A stretch of 64,000 bases of DNA from Chengkuizengella sp. SCS-71B (lineage in GTDB: Bacteria > Bacillota > Bacilli > Paenibacillales > KCTC-33759): positions 2,526,501-2,590,500 of the forward strand of contig NZ_JAZHSH010000001.1 of assembly GCF_040100845.1 (NCBI RefSeq), read 5' to 3'. The notes beneath the pieces were generated by a model. The model saw only the letters and a program-made list of their open reading frames with translations. It did no database searches and had not been told where the DNA came from. Positions 28,317 to 36,478 of the stretch are shown here, piece by piece (positions within the stretch are counted from its first letter, which is position 1; each line of letters begins with the position of its first letter). A program made the translations under genes and the position numbers.

Positions 28317-28502
28317 AAATGAAACCTAAACCAGTTTCTTTGAATACACTTCATTTCTGCTGAAACGATTTCAAAAACAGTAAAGTTCATCAGATAATAT
28401 ACGAACAACTGAGATGGATTTGCTCCTAAAACCCTTTCCCCTCTCCATTGACGAATTTGCAGATGTTATAGTTTCAATATTATTGTTTTTCAGTTTCTAT
28501 AA

Positions 28503-28558
28503 ATAAAAAAAGATCGCATCCGACTTTGCCTTCTTGGCAAGGTGGTTTGCGATCTTTT
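28503..28558 (-). terminator. Bidirectional terminator after yolD-like gene
   Basis: Outer stem AAAAAAGATCGCA/TGCGATCTTTTTT with an inner hairpin CTTTGCC/GGCAAGG. A- and T-runs on both sides allow use from either strand; it ends the uvrX-yolD transcript. Confidence 0.85.
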
Positions 28559-28662
28559 TTACGTTCTGGCAGATGGCTGTCAAATGATCCAGCTTAAAAT
28601 AAGTCCTATAAAAAAGAGAGCTAAAGCTACTAACTAAGTGTCAGCAGCTAAATGGGAAAAGT

Positions 28663-28995
28663 TCATTTTACATCCACGATGGTATCAAACTGAATCCATT
28701 CATAATCATCATTATAAAATAGTTTAATGCGCCTTAATGTCGAATCCATCTTGCTGACTATTCCTGTTACAAATTGATTTTTCCCTCTTTCATTAAATAG
28801 CTCGATTGTAACCTCTGCACCATCTAACATTGAATCGGACAAACGTTGTGATATCAATCCAACTTCTTCCTCAACAAGCTGTGGTTTCTTTTTCTTCTTT
28901 TGCTGTTCGTTGTATAAATTAATACGCTCTTTATGCTCTGGAAGCATCATACGGCTAGATTCCCACAAGCCATTTCCCTCTAATTTTTTACTCAC
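28663..28995 (-). CDS. YolD-like protein
   Basis: A 110-residue YolD-family protein (GLWESSRMMLPEHKERINLY.. then a C-terminal beta-rich part ending EWIQFDTIVDVK). YolD-like genes pair with Y-family polymerases of the UvrX/YqjW type and are proposed to be functional relatives of UmuD. Here it overlaps the upstream polymerase gene by 4 nt and must share its SOS control. An alanine- or lysine-rich hinge (QQKKKKKPQLVEEE) separates its two parts. Confidence 0.88.
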   Translation of the reverse strand: MSKKLEGNGLWESSRMMLPEHKERINLYNEQQKKKKKPQLVEEEVGLISQRLSDSMLDGAEVTIELFNERGKNQFVTGIVSKMDSTLRRIKLFYNDDYEWIQFDTIVDVK

Positions 28996-30230
28996 TTATA
29001 ATGTCCTCCAATCTTAGCTGCTCTGTCTTTGGCTTGCCCCGATCCAGTCACAGAAGCTGCGCGCATAATAATCGCATCTCCATACTTATTCTTTAACCCA
29101 TCTGTCGCCTTTTCCAACGAACGATCTTTTTCAAATGGATCAAACCAACTCAATTGATATTCCTGATCACTCACCAACTGTGTTAAAGAAACCCCGAGAC
29201 TGCGTATAGGTGAACCATCCCAATGTGTATAAAATAACAGGCGGACAGTTTCATATACTTCATTGGTTACATTCGTTGGAGCTGCTATCTTTTTCTGTCT
29301 ATGAAACCCAGTCGGACGATCAAAATCAGCTCCTCTGCATCCTACAGAAATAACAAAACCCATATAACCTTTCGTACGACACCTGCGACAAACCAATTCT
29401 GTTAATTCTAATAGTATAACCTCAAGTTCTGTTTTGCTCCAATAATCTCTGGGTAATGTCATTTGGTGCCCAATCCCTTTTTGCTTTTCGTGCGTTTGAC
29501 GCGTTACTGGTGAATCATCCATTCCCTTGGAAATTTTCCAAAGCAACTCTCCGTTCACTCCCCATTTTTCGCGAAGTTTATAAAGGGGTGTATTGGCTAA
29601 ATCTCCTATCGTATGAACCCCCAAACGTAATAAATGTGTATTCATTCGGGAGCCTACTAAAAACAGTTTGTGTATGGGCAAGGGCCAAAGTACAGCATGC
29701 AAATCTTTTTTAGGAAGACAAAAAATTCCTTTTTTATTTTTCTTAGCAAAGTTGTCACACGCCATTTTTGCAACTACTTTACAGTAGCTGACCCCTATTC
29801 TTGTATATACGCCAGTAGCATCCATAATTTTCTCCTGAATTTGTTCGGCAATTTGCTCTGGTTTTCCAAATAGATGCTGCGTATTTGTAATATCTAGAAA
29901 CTGTTCATCAATAGAATAGGGTTCCACTAAATCAGTGAAGGTCTGCAAAAGTTGAGTAATTTGCAAAGAAACGTCGATATATAATTGCATTTGAGGCTTT
30001 AAAATAATTAAATCGGGACACTTTCCCAATGCTTCTCCCAACCGTTCTGCTGTCACTACCCCATTTTTCTTAGCTAATGGACAAGCTGCTAGGACAATAC
30101 CTGATCGCCGTTCAGGATCTCCGGCGACTACAACAGGTTTATTTTTATATTGTGGATGTGCTGCCTTTTCAACCGAAGCATAAAACGATTGACAGTCAAC
30201 CAGCATAATTATACGCTCTTTTTTATTCAT
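28992..30230 (-). CDS. uvrX: Y-family DNA polymerase, UvrX/YqjW type
   Basis: A translesion polymerase of 412 residues. The palm has the first catalytic Asp in LVDCQSFYASVEK near 10 and the SIDEQFLDI pair near 106; thumb (LLRLGVHTIGDLANTPLY) and little-finger domains follow. Start 30230 is set by AGGGTG at 6 nt spacing; the frame opens upstream without one. Two LexA/DinR boxes and a promoter lie immediately upstream, so it should be induced by DNA damage together with yolD. Confidence 0.9.
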   Translation of the reverse strand: MNKKERIIMLVDCQSFYASVEKAAHPQYKNKPVVVAGDPERRSGIVLAACPLAKKNGVVTAERLGEALGKCPDLIILKPQMQLYIDVSLQITQLLQTFTDLVEPYSIDEQFLDITNTQHLFGKPEQIAEQIQEKIMDATGVYTRIGVSYCKVVAKMACDNFAKKNKKGIFCLPKKDLHAVLWPLPIHKLFLVGSRMNTHLLRLGVHTIGDLANTPLYKLREKWGVNGELLWKISKGMDDSPVTRQTHEKQKGIGHQMTLPRDYWSKTELEVILLELTELVCRRCRTKGYMGFVISVGCRGADFDRPTGFHRQKKIAAPTNVTNEVYETVRLLFYTHWDGSPIRSLGVSLTQLVSDQEYQLSWFDPFEKDRSLEKATDGLKNKYGDAIIMRAASVTGSGQAKDRAAKIGGHYK

Positions 30231-30247
30231 TTCCATCACCCTAAACA

Positions 30248-30261
30248 GAATATATGTTCTT
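30248..30261. promoter_or_regulatory. LexA (DinR) box 2 of uvrX
   Basis: GAATATATGTTCTT reads AAGAACATATATTC on the coding strand, close to the Gram-positive CGAAC-N4-GTTCG consensus. It lies just downstream of the predicted start. Confidence 0.65.
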
Positions 30262-30276
30262 ATGGTTATCGTATTC

Positions 30277-30305
30277 AATATAACGAACATATATTCCTAA
30301 TTCAA
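30277..30305 (-). promoter_or_regulatory. uvrX promoter with LexA box 1 in the spacer
   Basis: On the minus strand TTGAAT (30305-30300), 17 nt, TATATT (30282-30277). CGAACATATATTCC (30284-30297) fills the spacer, so LexA binding would block RNA polymerase directly. Confidence 0.75.
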
Positions 30306-30353
30306 GCGGTTATTTTTTACAATAAACGATTGTATATAATTGTTTACATTCTC

Positions 30354-30382
30354 TTGTTAAATTTAATTCCTATTTGTATAAA
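30354..30382 (+). promoter_or_regulatory. Sigma-A promoter of acuA
   Basis: TTGTTA (30354-30359), a 17-nt spacer, TATAAA (30377-30382), about 48 nt before the acuA ATG. No CcpA cre site is obvious. Confidence 0.6.
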
Positions 30383-30430
30383 ATAACTGTAAAATGATAG
30401 TAAGGATCATTTTTTGAAAGGGGAATCAGT

Positions 30431-31063
30431 ATGGAACATATAAAAATCCCTCATCAACAAAAATTAAAATTTAAAGATAAAACAATTTACATAGAAGGTC
30501 CAATTTCTTCAGCCGAATTAAAAGCGTTAACCATGCATGAACGTTTAGTTGCCTTTCGTGAACCGGAAGAACAACAAAAAGCACTAATTGAAATTACCTC
30601 CTTACCAGAAGGTAGAATCATCATTGCTCGGGACGAAAATACCATCGTAGGTTACGTAACCTTCCACTATGCTGATGAATTGGAAAGGTGGTCAAAAGGA
30701 AATATGGAGGATTTAATAGAACTAGGTGCTATAGAAGTCGCTTTCCCCTATCGATCTTTCGGTTTAGGAAAAAAGATGATTCAACATGCTTTTTTTGAAA
30801 ATCAAATGGAAAACTATATTGTATTTACGACCGAGTATTACTGGCACTGGGATTTAAAAGGCAGCGGTTTAAGTGTTTGGAAATATCGAAAAATGATGGA
30901 GAGATTGATGGAATCCGCTGGGATGACATGGTACGCAACAGACGATCCTGAAATTTGTTCACATCCCGCAAACTGTTTAATGGTGCGCATCGGAAAAAAC
31001 GTGCCGATAAGTTCAGAGGAGAAATTTGATCAAGTCCGTTTCCAACGCCGTTTCATGTACTAG
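30431..31063 (+). CDS. acuA: Protein acetyltransferase AcuA
   Basis: AcuA acetylates and thereby inactivates acetyl-CoA synthetase AcsA; AcuC reverses this. The 210-residue GNAT protein has the acetyl-CoA loop region IEVAFPYRSFGLGKKMIQHAF near 104 and the AcuA-specific segment FTTEYYWHWDLKGSGLSVWK. GAAAGGGGAATC lies before the ATG. The usual acuA-acuB-acuC order is broken here: acuB is missing and a hairpin repeat fills the acuA-acuC gap, starting 4 nt after the acuA stop. Confidence 0.93.
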   Translation: MEHIKIPHQQKLKFKDKTIYIEGPISSAELKALTMHERLVAFREPEEQQKALIEITSLPEGRIIIARDENTIVGYVTFHYADELERWSKGNMEDLIELGAIEVAFPYRSFGLGKKMIQHAFFENQMENYIVFTTEYYWHWDLKGSGLSVWKYRKMMERLMESAGMTWYATDDPEICSHPANCLMVRIGKNVPISSEEKFDQVRFQRRFMY

Positions 31064-31066
31064 CCA

Positions 31067-31160
31067 ACCCCAAAAAGTGAAGTAATGCATTGTAGCTTAA
31101 TCCGAATACTTTTCGGGGACCCCATAAACCTAAAACCACAAAAGTGAGACAAAGCTTTGT
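31067..31160. repeat. Dispersed hairpin repeat, copy 2 (acuA-acuC spacer)
   Basis: Outer arms CCCCAAAAAGT (31068-31078) and ACTTTTCGGGG (31108-31118) can pair. GGGGACC follows, then AAAGTGAGACAAAGCTTTGT (31141-31160). Same family as 11601-11712 and 63450-63540. It begins 4 nt after the acuA stop codon. Confidence 0.75.
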
Positions 31161-31216
31161 AAGGTTAGAAATTTCGTAGAAGAAAAATCAAAAGAAGCTA
31201 AAAAGGAGCAAGTAAA

Positions 31217-32392
31217 GTGAGTATAAGTTCAGCCTTTATTTATCATCCTCAAACGTTAAACTATAAATTTAATGAACATCACCCCTTTAATCAAAAGCGT
31301 CTAACTTTAACGATGGATCTACTAAAGAAATCCGGCGCTTTAAATGAAGATAATATAATCACGCCAAGTCCAGCTTCAGATGAATCTATTCATGCTGTAC
31401 ATCAAACTGAATTTATACAAACCGTCAAAGAATTAAGCTCACCTTCCCCATCAAAAAAAGCATTGTCTCAAGCTGAAAAGTTTGGACTTGATAAAGGTGA
31501 CACACCTCATTTTGAAAACATGCATGAAATTACCTCTATTGTAGCTGGAGGGTCAATAGAAGCAAGTAAACAAGTCATGTCAGGACAATATTCACACGCT
31601 CTTCACTTAGGAGGAGGATTACATCACGCAATGCCAGACCGATCTGCTGGTTTTTGTGTATACAATGATGCCGCAATTGCCATTCAATACATCCGTAAAA
31701 ATTATGGCGCAAAGGTATTGTTTGTTGATACAGATGTTCATCATGGAGATGGAGTTCAATGGTCTTTTTATGCGGATCCAGAAGTTTATACTTTCTCAAT
31801 TCATGAAACAGGGAAATACTTATTCCCAGGTACAGGGTATGTAACCGAACGAGGTGAAGATAGTGGTTTTGGATATAATTTAAACCTTCCTATGCAACCG
31901 TATACAGAGGATGAATCGTGGCTGAAATGTTTCAGTGAAACATTGGAAAGAATTGTGAAAAACTTCAAACCTGATGTCATTGTCAGCTTACATGGTTGTG
32001 ATGCCCACGTATATGATCCTCTTTCACACATACATTGCAGCATGGATATTTATCTCAAAATGCCTCAAATCATTCATAACATTGCTCATGAATACTGCAA
32101 TGGAAAATGGATTGCACTTGGTGGAGGAGGATACGATATTTATCGTGTTGTACCAAGGGCATGGAGTCTGCTGTGGATGGTGATGTCAGATCACCCAATA
32201 ATTCATTCTCTTATAGAAAAACCAAACCTCACACTGCCTGAAGAGTGGATACAACAGTGGAAAAAACAAAGTCCAAAAACACTTCCAAATACTTGGTTAG
32301 ATAAAAGAGACGAATGGGACCCAATGCCTAGACGTGTGGAAATTACAAAACAGAATGAAAAAACAAAAGAAATGGCATTAACATATTGTTGA
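31217..32392 (+). CDS. acuC: Acetoin utilization deacetylase AcuC
   Basis: AcuC is a class-I-type histone-deacetylase-fold enzyme that removes acetyl groups from AcsA. The 391-residue protein shows the catalytic HxH region in LHLGGGLHHAMPDRSAGFC near 130, zinc ligands in DTDVHHGDGVQ near 172, and ALGGGGYDIYR near 298. The start is GTG 31217 behind AAAAAGGAGC. No acuB lies between acuA and acuC. A bidirectional terminator separates it from the convergent MATE gene. Confidence 0.94.
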   Translation: MSISSAFIYHPQTLNYKFNEHHPFNQKRLTLTMDLLKKSGALNEDNIITPSPASDESIHAVHQTEFIQTVKELSSPSPSKKALSQAEKFGLDKGDTPHFENMHEITSIVAGGSIEASKQVMSGQYSHALHLGGGLHHAMPDRSAGFCVYNDAAIAIQYIRKNYGAKVLFVDTDVHHGDGVQWSFYADPEVYTFSIHETGKYLFPGTGYVTERGEDSGFGYNLNLPMQPYTEDESWLKCFSETLERIVKNFKPDVIVSLHGCDAHVYDPLSHIHCSMDIYLKMPQIIHNIAHEYCNGKWIALGGGGYDIYRVVPRAWSLLWMVMSDHPIIHSLIEKPNLTLPEEWIQQWKKQSPKTLPNTWLDKRDEWDPMPRRVEITKQNEKTKEMALTYC

Positions 32393-32394
32393 AG

Positions 32395-32436
32395 AAGAAA
32401 TCCCGACATGTAACAAAACATAGAGCGGGATTTCTT
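32395..32436. terminator. Bidirectional terminator between acuC and MATE gene
   Basis: Stem AAGAAATCCCG/CGGGATTTCTT with an inner CATGT/ACAT pairing, located between two convergent genes. Confidence 0.8.
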
Positions 32437-32439
32437 AGG

Positions 32440-33876
32440 TCAATCCAAATTAGTTATATTTTTAAATTTTAATTTTTTCAAATAAAGTTGTGTTAGCAAA
32501 TACGAGATGAATAAAAATAATCCGTTAACGATAGCAATAGATATAAAAACTCCATATAACCCCAAATCATATTGATAAACCATTACATAAGCCAATGGAA
32601 CAGTCAGAAGTATGACAATGACAAAGTTTAATAAAGCTCCTAACAAAGGTTTACCTGTTGACTGGAAAATAGATATGGAAATAAGCGATACCATTGCGCC
32701 AAGAAAAGTTAAAGAAAGCATTCTAACTTGGGTTACACTGTTATCCACCACTTCTGGTACAGATGAAAACAAAGAAAATAAAGGATAAGCGACTAAGTTA
32801 TATATCAGTGCCAAAAACAAGCAACAAATCAGACCTAATCCCACATTTGTTTTATAAATCTGTTTAACTCGCTCCATATTATTTCTGCCAAAATTCTGCC
32901 CAGCTAATGTGATCGTAGAGGTAGCAAAAGCAAATCCAGCCATTCTAAAAATCTCATCGCTCCTTCCTACTAATGACCAAGAATTCATTGCACTCTCACT
33001 AATCGAACTTACAATATGATTCAAGAATACTAAGCCTACACCCGAAGTTGCCGTCACTAATAAAACTGGTATAGCAATTTTAAGGATCTCACCAATAACT
33101 TTCCTGTCAACATGAACTATCCCCCATTTCAATTTTATGTTTGACTTCCTTTTAAATACGGACATAACATATAAACAGCTAACTATGATTGAGATTGTTG
33201 TGGCTAGGGAAGCACCTGCAAGCCCCATATCAAAACCAAATATAAGAATCGGGTCCAAAATAATATTCAATATTGTTGAAATAAGCATTGAAAAGGCGAC
33301 ATATTTAGCTAATCCTTCACCTTGTAAAATTCCAGATAATACTTGTGTCACTAGTATAAAACCTAAACCAGGCAACAGGAAGTATAAGTAGGTAAGTCCA
33401 TAATCCATTGCTTCAATACTTAATTCGGTACCAGCTAATTTTTGAACAATGTTATCACTAAACAAATATCCAGACAAAACGGTCAGTAAGGAAATCAATA
33501 AACCCAACATCAATCCAGAATCTGCAGTTTTATCAAGCAACTTATTGTTTTTCTCACCAATTCCCCTAGCAACCAATGCACTTATTCCAATAAAAAGACC
33601 ACTGGATATAGCCGTAATAAAAACAAATATAGGGAAGATTAGTCCCAAACCACTTATTAAAGCAGTTGAATGTTTATCAATTGCTGAAACGAACAATGTA
33701 TCTACAATATTGTAAGCAAGAGTCAAAACATTTGCGATTAATATAGGAATCGCAAGTTTTAAACTTATGGGGACAATCGGTCCTTCTAATATACTTTTTG
33801 TTAATTTATCATCATCCTTTTCATATTTTTGTTCCTTCATTTCTTTTTCTAAAATTGATTCTTGTCCTGTGCTCAT
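32440..33876 (-). CDS. MATE-family multidrug efflux transporter
   Basis: A 478-residue, 12-helix MATE antiporter. Two MatE halves are visible: LKLAIPILIANVLTLAYNIVDTLFV near 47 and LKIAIPVLLVTATSGVGLVFL near 265. An acidic N-terminus of about 40 residues precedes the first helix. The substrate is unknown; family members export cationic drugs using Na+ or H+. Start 33876 follows AAAGGAGGTG; GTG 33897 is inside that site. It lies about 50 nt after the GIY-YIG/DUF2087 regulator gene, likely one operon. Confidence 0.9.
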   Translation of the reverse strand: MSTGQESILEKEMKEQKYEKDDDKLTKSILEGPIVPISLKLAIPILIANVLTLAYNIVDTLFVSAIDKHSTALISGLGLIFPIFVFITAISSGLFIGISALVARGIGEKNNKLLDKTADSGLMLGLLISLLTVLSGYLFSDNIVQKLAGTELSIEAMDYGLTYLYFLLPGLGFILVTQVLSGILQGEGLAKYVAFSMLISTILNIILDPILIFGFDMGLAGASLATTISIIVSCLYVMSVFKRKSNIKLKWGIVHVDRKVIGEILKIAIPVLLVTATSGVGLVFLNHIVSSISESAMNSWSLVGRSDEIFRMAGFAFATSTITLAGQNFGRNNMERVKQIYKTNVGLGLICCLFLALIYNLVAYPLFSLFSSVPEVVDNSVTQVRMLSLTFLGAMVSLISISIFQSTGKPLLGALLNFVIVILLTVPLAYVMVYQYDLGLYGVFISIAIVNGLFLFISYLLTQLYLKKLKFKNITNLD

Positions 33877-33923
33877 TATTTTTTCACCTCCTTTCACGTT
33901 TGATTTGATGCTATTTGGGTATG

Positions 33924-35045
33924 TTATTTTCTCGATCTTTTCGTGTTATACCCCTTATCCCCATATGGCTGTAATTCATTTAGCCATTTTTCCTCAAGTT
34001 TTTTCAAGGCATCCCATTTATCTAAATGCTCATCCTCTTTATGTTCTAAGCGTTCTAATACCTCAAAAGAAAACGCATCTTTTCCATACTTTTTGTAATC
34101 ATTTTGCAATTTTTTAATAGGATGACTACCCATATCCAGTTGGAATTGTTTCCCGTTCAAAGATTTCATGTTCATACTGCTACCAATAAAAACCTTTTGA
34201 TTTTGATTATTTTTAATCTGATACACACCCGCTTCCATTTTTGTATCCATATAGGTTTGTACCGCTTCTTTTCTATTCAACATCTCTTCTCCCTCCTTCA
34301 GCCAATACTCACTACCGTCTGATTTTCTATCTAAAAATCCATACTCAATTAAATACCTTCTTAAAATCACATAGTCATCATACACTGCAGCTAAAATTTG
34401 ATTCAGTTCCTTCTCAGTGTAGATTCGTTTACTTTCAATTTTTTTAGTAATTTCTCTTAGAACAACCAACTTATGTTTTTGCTTCATTGAAAATGTTTTT
34501 AAGGGACCGTCAGTACCTTCAGGAAAAAATTTTTTCAAAATATCTGAACTTTCTTTTTCAGTAACAACATAACGATCGTCCACCATAGTTGCTGTTTGAT
34601 GAGGGATAACAAAATTAGTTTCTTTTTTGTCATTTTCCTTTAAAAGCTCCATCATCACTAAAAAAACTTTAGATTGACGTTCCTTCTCTTTTAAAGCAAA
34701 ACGATGGTTTCTAATCGTAGAAGCGCTTCCTACCCCAGTTTCCTTCTGAACTTCTTTATCCTTTTTCCCTTCAAAAAAGAGTCGGAGTAATGTGTTTTGA
34801 TGATCGGTTAAACCCGTAATTTTTTTATCCATAGCAATTAGATAATGAAATACGGACTGATGAACTCGATTTATATGAATTCGTATATACTTGCTAGCCT
34901 CATACAAAAAACCATCGTCAGGATAAATAATTCCCTTCTCAATTTTTTCGCCGCAAAGCAAACATGTATAATATTCCTCATCTTCTTTAAATCCGCATTT
35001 CATTTCATCTAGTGACGCATTCCAAAATAAGTCTGAGTTTTTCAT
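33924..35045 (-). CDS. Multidomain regulator: Zn-ribbon-like, HTH, DUF2087, GIY-YIG-like
   Basis: A 373-residue protein. N-terminal YYTCLLCGEKIEKG with a later HINRVHQ suggests a zinc finger. A LuxR-like helix-turn-helix follows (about 92-145, LTDHQNTLLRLFFEGKKDKE). DUF2087 covers about 165-265 (SSDILKKFFPEG.. and RYLIEYGFLDRKSDGSEYW). The C-terminal 100 residues are GIY-YIG-like (GVYQIKN..KVFIGSS): the second Tyr is Phe, and no clear catalytic Arg is visible, so nuclease activity is doubtful. It probably regulates itself and the adjacent MATE gene; tandem repeats overlap its promoter. Confidence 0.75.
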   Translation of the reverse strand: MKNSDLFWNASLDEMKCGFKEDEEYYTCLLCGEKIEKGIIYPDDGFLYEASKYIRIHINRVHQSVFHYLIAMDKKITGLTDHQNTLLRLFFEGKKDKEVQKETGVGSASTIRNHRFALKEKERQSKVFLVMMELLKENDKKETNFVIPHQTATMVDDRYVVTEKESSDILKKFFPEGTDGPLKTFSMKQKHKLVVLREITKKIESKRIYTEKELNQILAAVYDDYVILRRYLIEYGFLDRKSDGSEYWLKEGEEMLNRKEAVQTYMDTKMEAGVYQIKNNQNQKVFIGSSMNMKSLNGKQFQLDMGSHPIKKLQNDYKKYGKDAFSFEVLERLEHKEDEHLDKWDALKKLEEKWLNELQPYGDKGYNTKRSRK

Positions 35046-35116
35046 TTTATAACACCTTTCACTTTCTTCTTTTAATATTATAGATATTTATTGTATTTGT
35101 TTATTTATTTATAAAC

Positions 35117-35145
35117 ATTATATTTATTTGTTTATAAAAAGTCAA
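35117..35145 (-). promoter_or_regulatory. Promoter with tandem operator-like repeats for the regulator-MATE operon
   Basis: On the minus strand TTGACT (35145-35140), 17 nt, TATAAT (35122-35117). TTTATAAACAAATAAATA and TTTATAAATAAATAAACA occur as direct repeats 23 bp apart across the spacer and downstream. Confidence 0.7.
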
Positions 35146-35180
35146 CTTTACTTTTATTTTACCACCTAAAAAAACGTAAT

Positions 35181-35218
35181 AAAAAAATCCCATCTCATCA
35201 AAAAACCATGAGAGGGAC
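35181..35218 (-). terminator. Terminator after spoVIF
   Basis: Imperfect stem TCCCTCTCAT/ATGAGATGGGA followed by TTTTTTT on the minus strand, about 30 nt past the stop codon. Confidence 0.72.
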
Positions 35219-35246
35219 TATATATGAATTGCTATTTCATTAGTTT

Positions 35247-35534
35247 TTACCTAAACATTCCCCACAACTTTATCATATGAAATGTATTGTTTGGATCAAT
35301 TTTCTGATCAATTACAAATTTGATGATTTTATTACTTGTTGCTGTGTCAACGTTGATGCCTAAAATCTTGGATGCTTTTTGTAAAAGAGCTTTCACTTTT
35401 GTACGACTTTGCAGATCTTTTTTTGTAACACCCTCTAATACCTTTTTTACTCGTTCTAAGTATACATCGTTTTGCAATTTTTTCTTCACACGATCTACAA
35501 GTGCTTGGGGTATTCCATATTCTTGATAGCCCAT
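35247..35534 (-). CDS. spoVIF: Stage VI sporulation protein F
   Basis: A 95-residue protein of the SpoVIF family: VKKVLEGVTKKDLQSRTKVK.. and the conserved C-terminus FVIDQKIDPNNTFHMIKLWG. In B. subtilis SpoVIF is needed for coat and outer-layer assembly through the GerE regulon. A good GGAGGTGTG lies before the ATG. It is monocistronic with a terminator downstream. A CATCATA element upstream resembles a sigma-G -10 box but no fitting -35 was found. Confidence 0.88.
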   Translation of the reverse strand: MGYQEYGIPQALVDRVKKKLQNDVYLERVKKVLEGVTKKDLQSRTKVKALLQKASKILGINVDTATSNKIIKFVIDQKIDPNNTFHMIKLWGMFR

Positions 35535-35700
35535 AAATCACACCTCCATAATGCAATGTTTATGATGAAGATGTTAAATATGTACCTATAAATAAAAAGA
35601 AAATATCAAAAAGTTTAAACATTAATTATTTTTGCATAATCTTACAATTTCCTAATATAACTAGTTACTATAAAGACAAGCTATAAAGGAGCATAAAAAG

Positions 35701-36345
35701 ATGTCCTTACTTTTAATTAAACATATTGTACTCGGGTTATCCATCGCTGCACCCATTGGACCGATTAATATTGAAATTCTTAGAAGAGGGTTATCTCAAG
35801 GATTCTGGCCGTCTCTCTTTGTAGGCGCAGGCGGTATGACTGCTGATTGTATCTTAATGTTCCTCATGTACCAGGGACTTGCTCAGCCATTAACCCTAGA
35901 GGGAGTTCAGCTTACTTTCATTATTTTCGGTGCTATAGTGTTGATGCATACAGGTCTGCAAAGTTTAAGAAAGCAAAAAGAATCCATTTTGGTTAATGAA
36001 TGGAACCACTCTATTAACACTGGATTGATGGATTCATTTTTGACAGGAGCATTTATCGCTGCTTTCAACCCCCTGAATGTTCTTTTTTGGCTCGGTATCT
36101 ATGGTTCAGTATTAAGTGATACGTTTAACGACAGCAACAAAATCAAAGCATTCTTTATCAGCAGTGCTGTTTTTATAGGGGTTGGATTGTGGAACTTTAA
36201 CTTAGCTCTGACGGTTCACTTTGGAAGAAAATCTCTTAACCCAAGCCATCTTAAATGGATTTCTTTTGCTGCAAGTCTTATTATATTTGGATTTGGCCTT
36301 CATTTAAGTTACCAAGCCATTATGAGAATATTAGATATGATGTAA
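35701..36345 (+). CDS. LysE-family amino-acid exporter
   Basis: A 214-residue LysE/RhtB transporter with about six membrane helices. The N-terminus shows the family signature LSIAAPIGPINIEILRRGLS; AFNPLNVLFWLGIYG is the second conserved loop. AAAGGAGC lies before the ATG. The substrate is unknown; relatives export Lys, Arg, Thr, Leu or homoserine. It precedes egtB by about 130 nt in the same direction, so a link to ergothioneine export is possible but unproven. Confidence 0.88.
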   Translation: MSLLLIKHIVLGLSIAAPIGPINIEILRRGLSQGFWPSLFVGAGGMTADCILMFLMYQGLAQPLTLEGVQLTFIIFGAIVLMHTGLQSLRKQKESILVNEWNHSINTGLMDSFLTGAFIAAFNPLNVLFWLGIYGSVLSDTFNDSNKIKAFFISSAVFIGVGLWNFNLALTVHFGRKSLNPSHLKWISFAASLIIFGFGLHLSYQAIMRILDMM

Positions 36346-36478
36346 CAATGTTAGCAACAAGATCAACCTTCGTATTTATTTTAGTAAGATTTTTAAGATT
36401 TTATATTCGTTCATAATATATCTGCTGAAGTCATATATTCTTTTATTAGCTTAGTCAACTTGCAAAGGAGGGATCGTT

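Noticed and set aside
35540-35620. Sigma-G promoter of spoVIF
   Set aside because: CATCATA fits a -10 box but no acceptable -35 is found at 17-18 nt.
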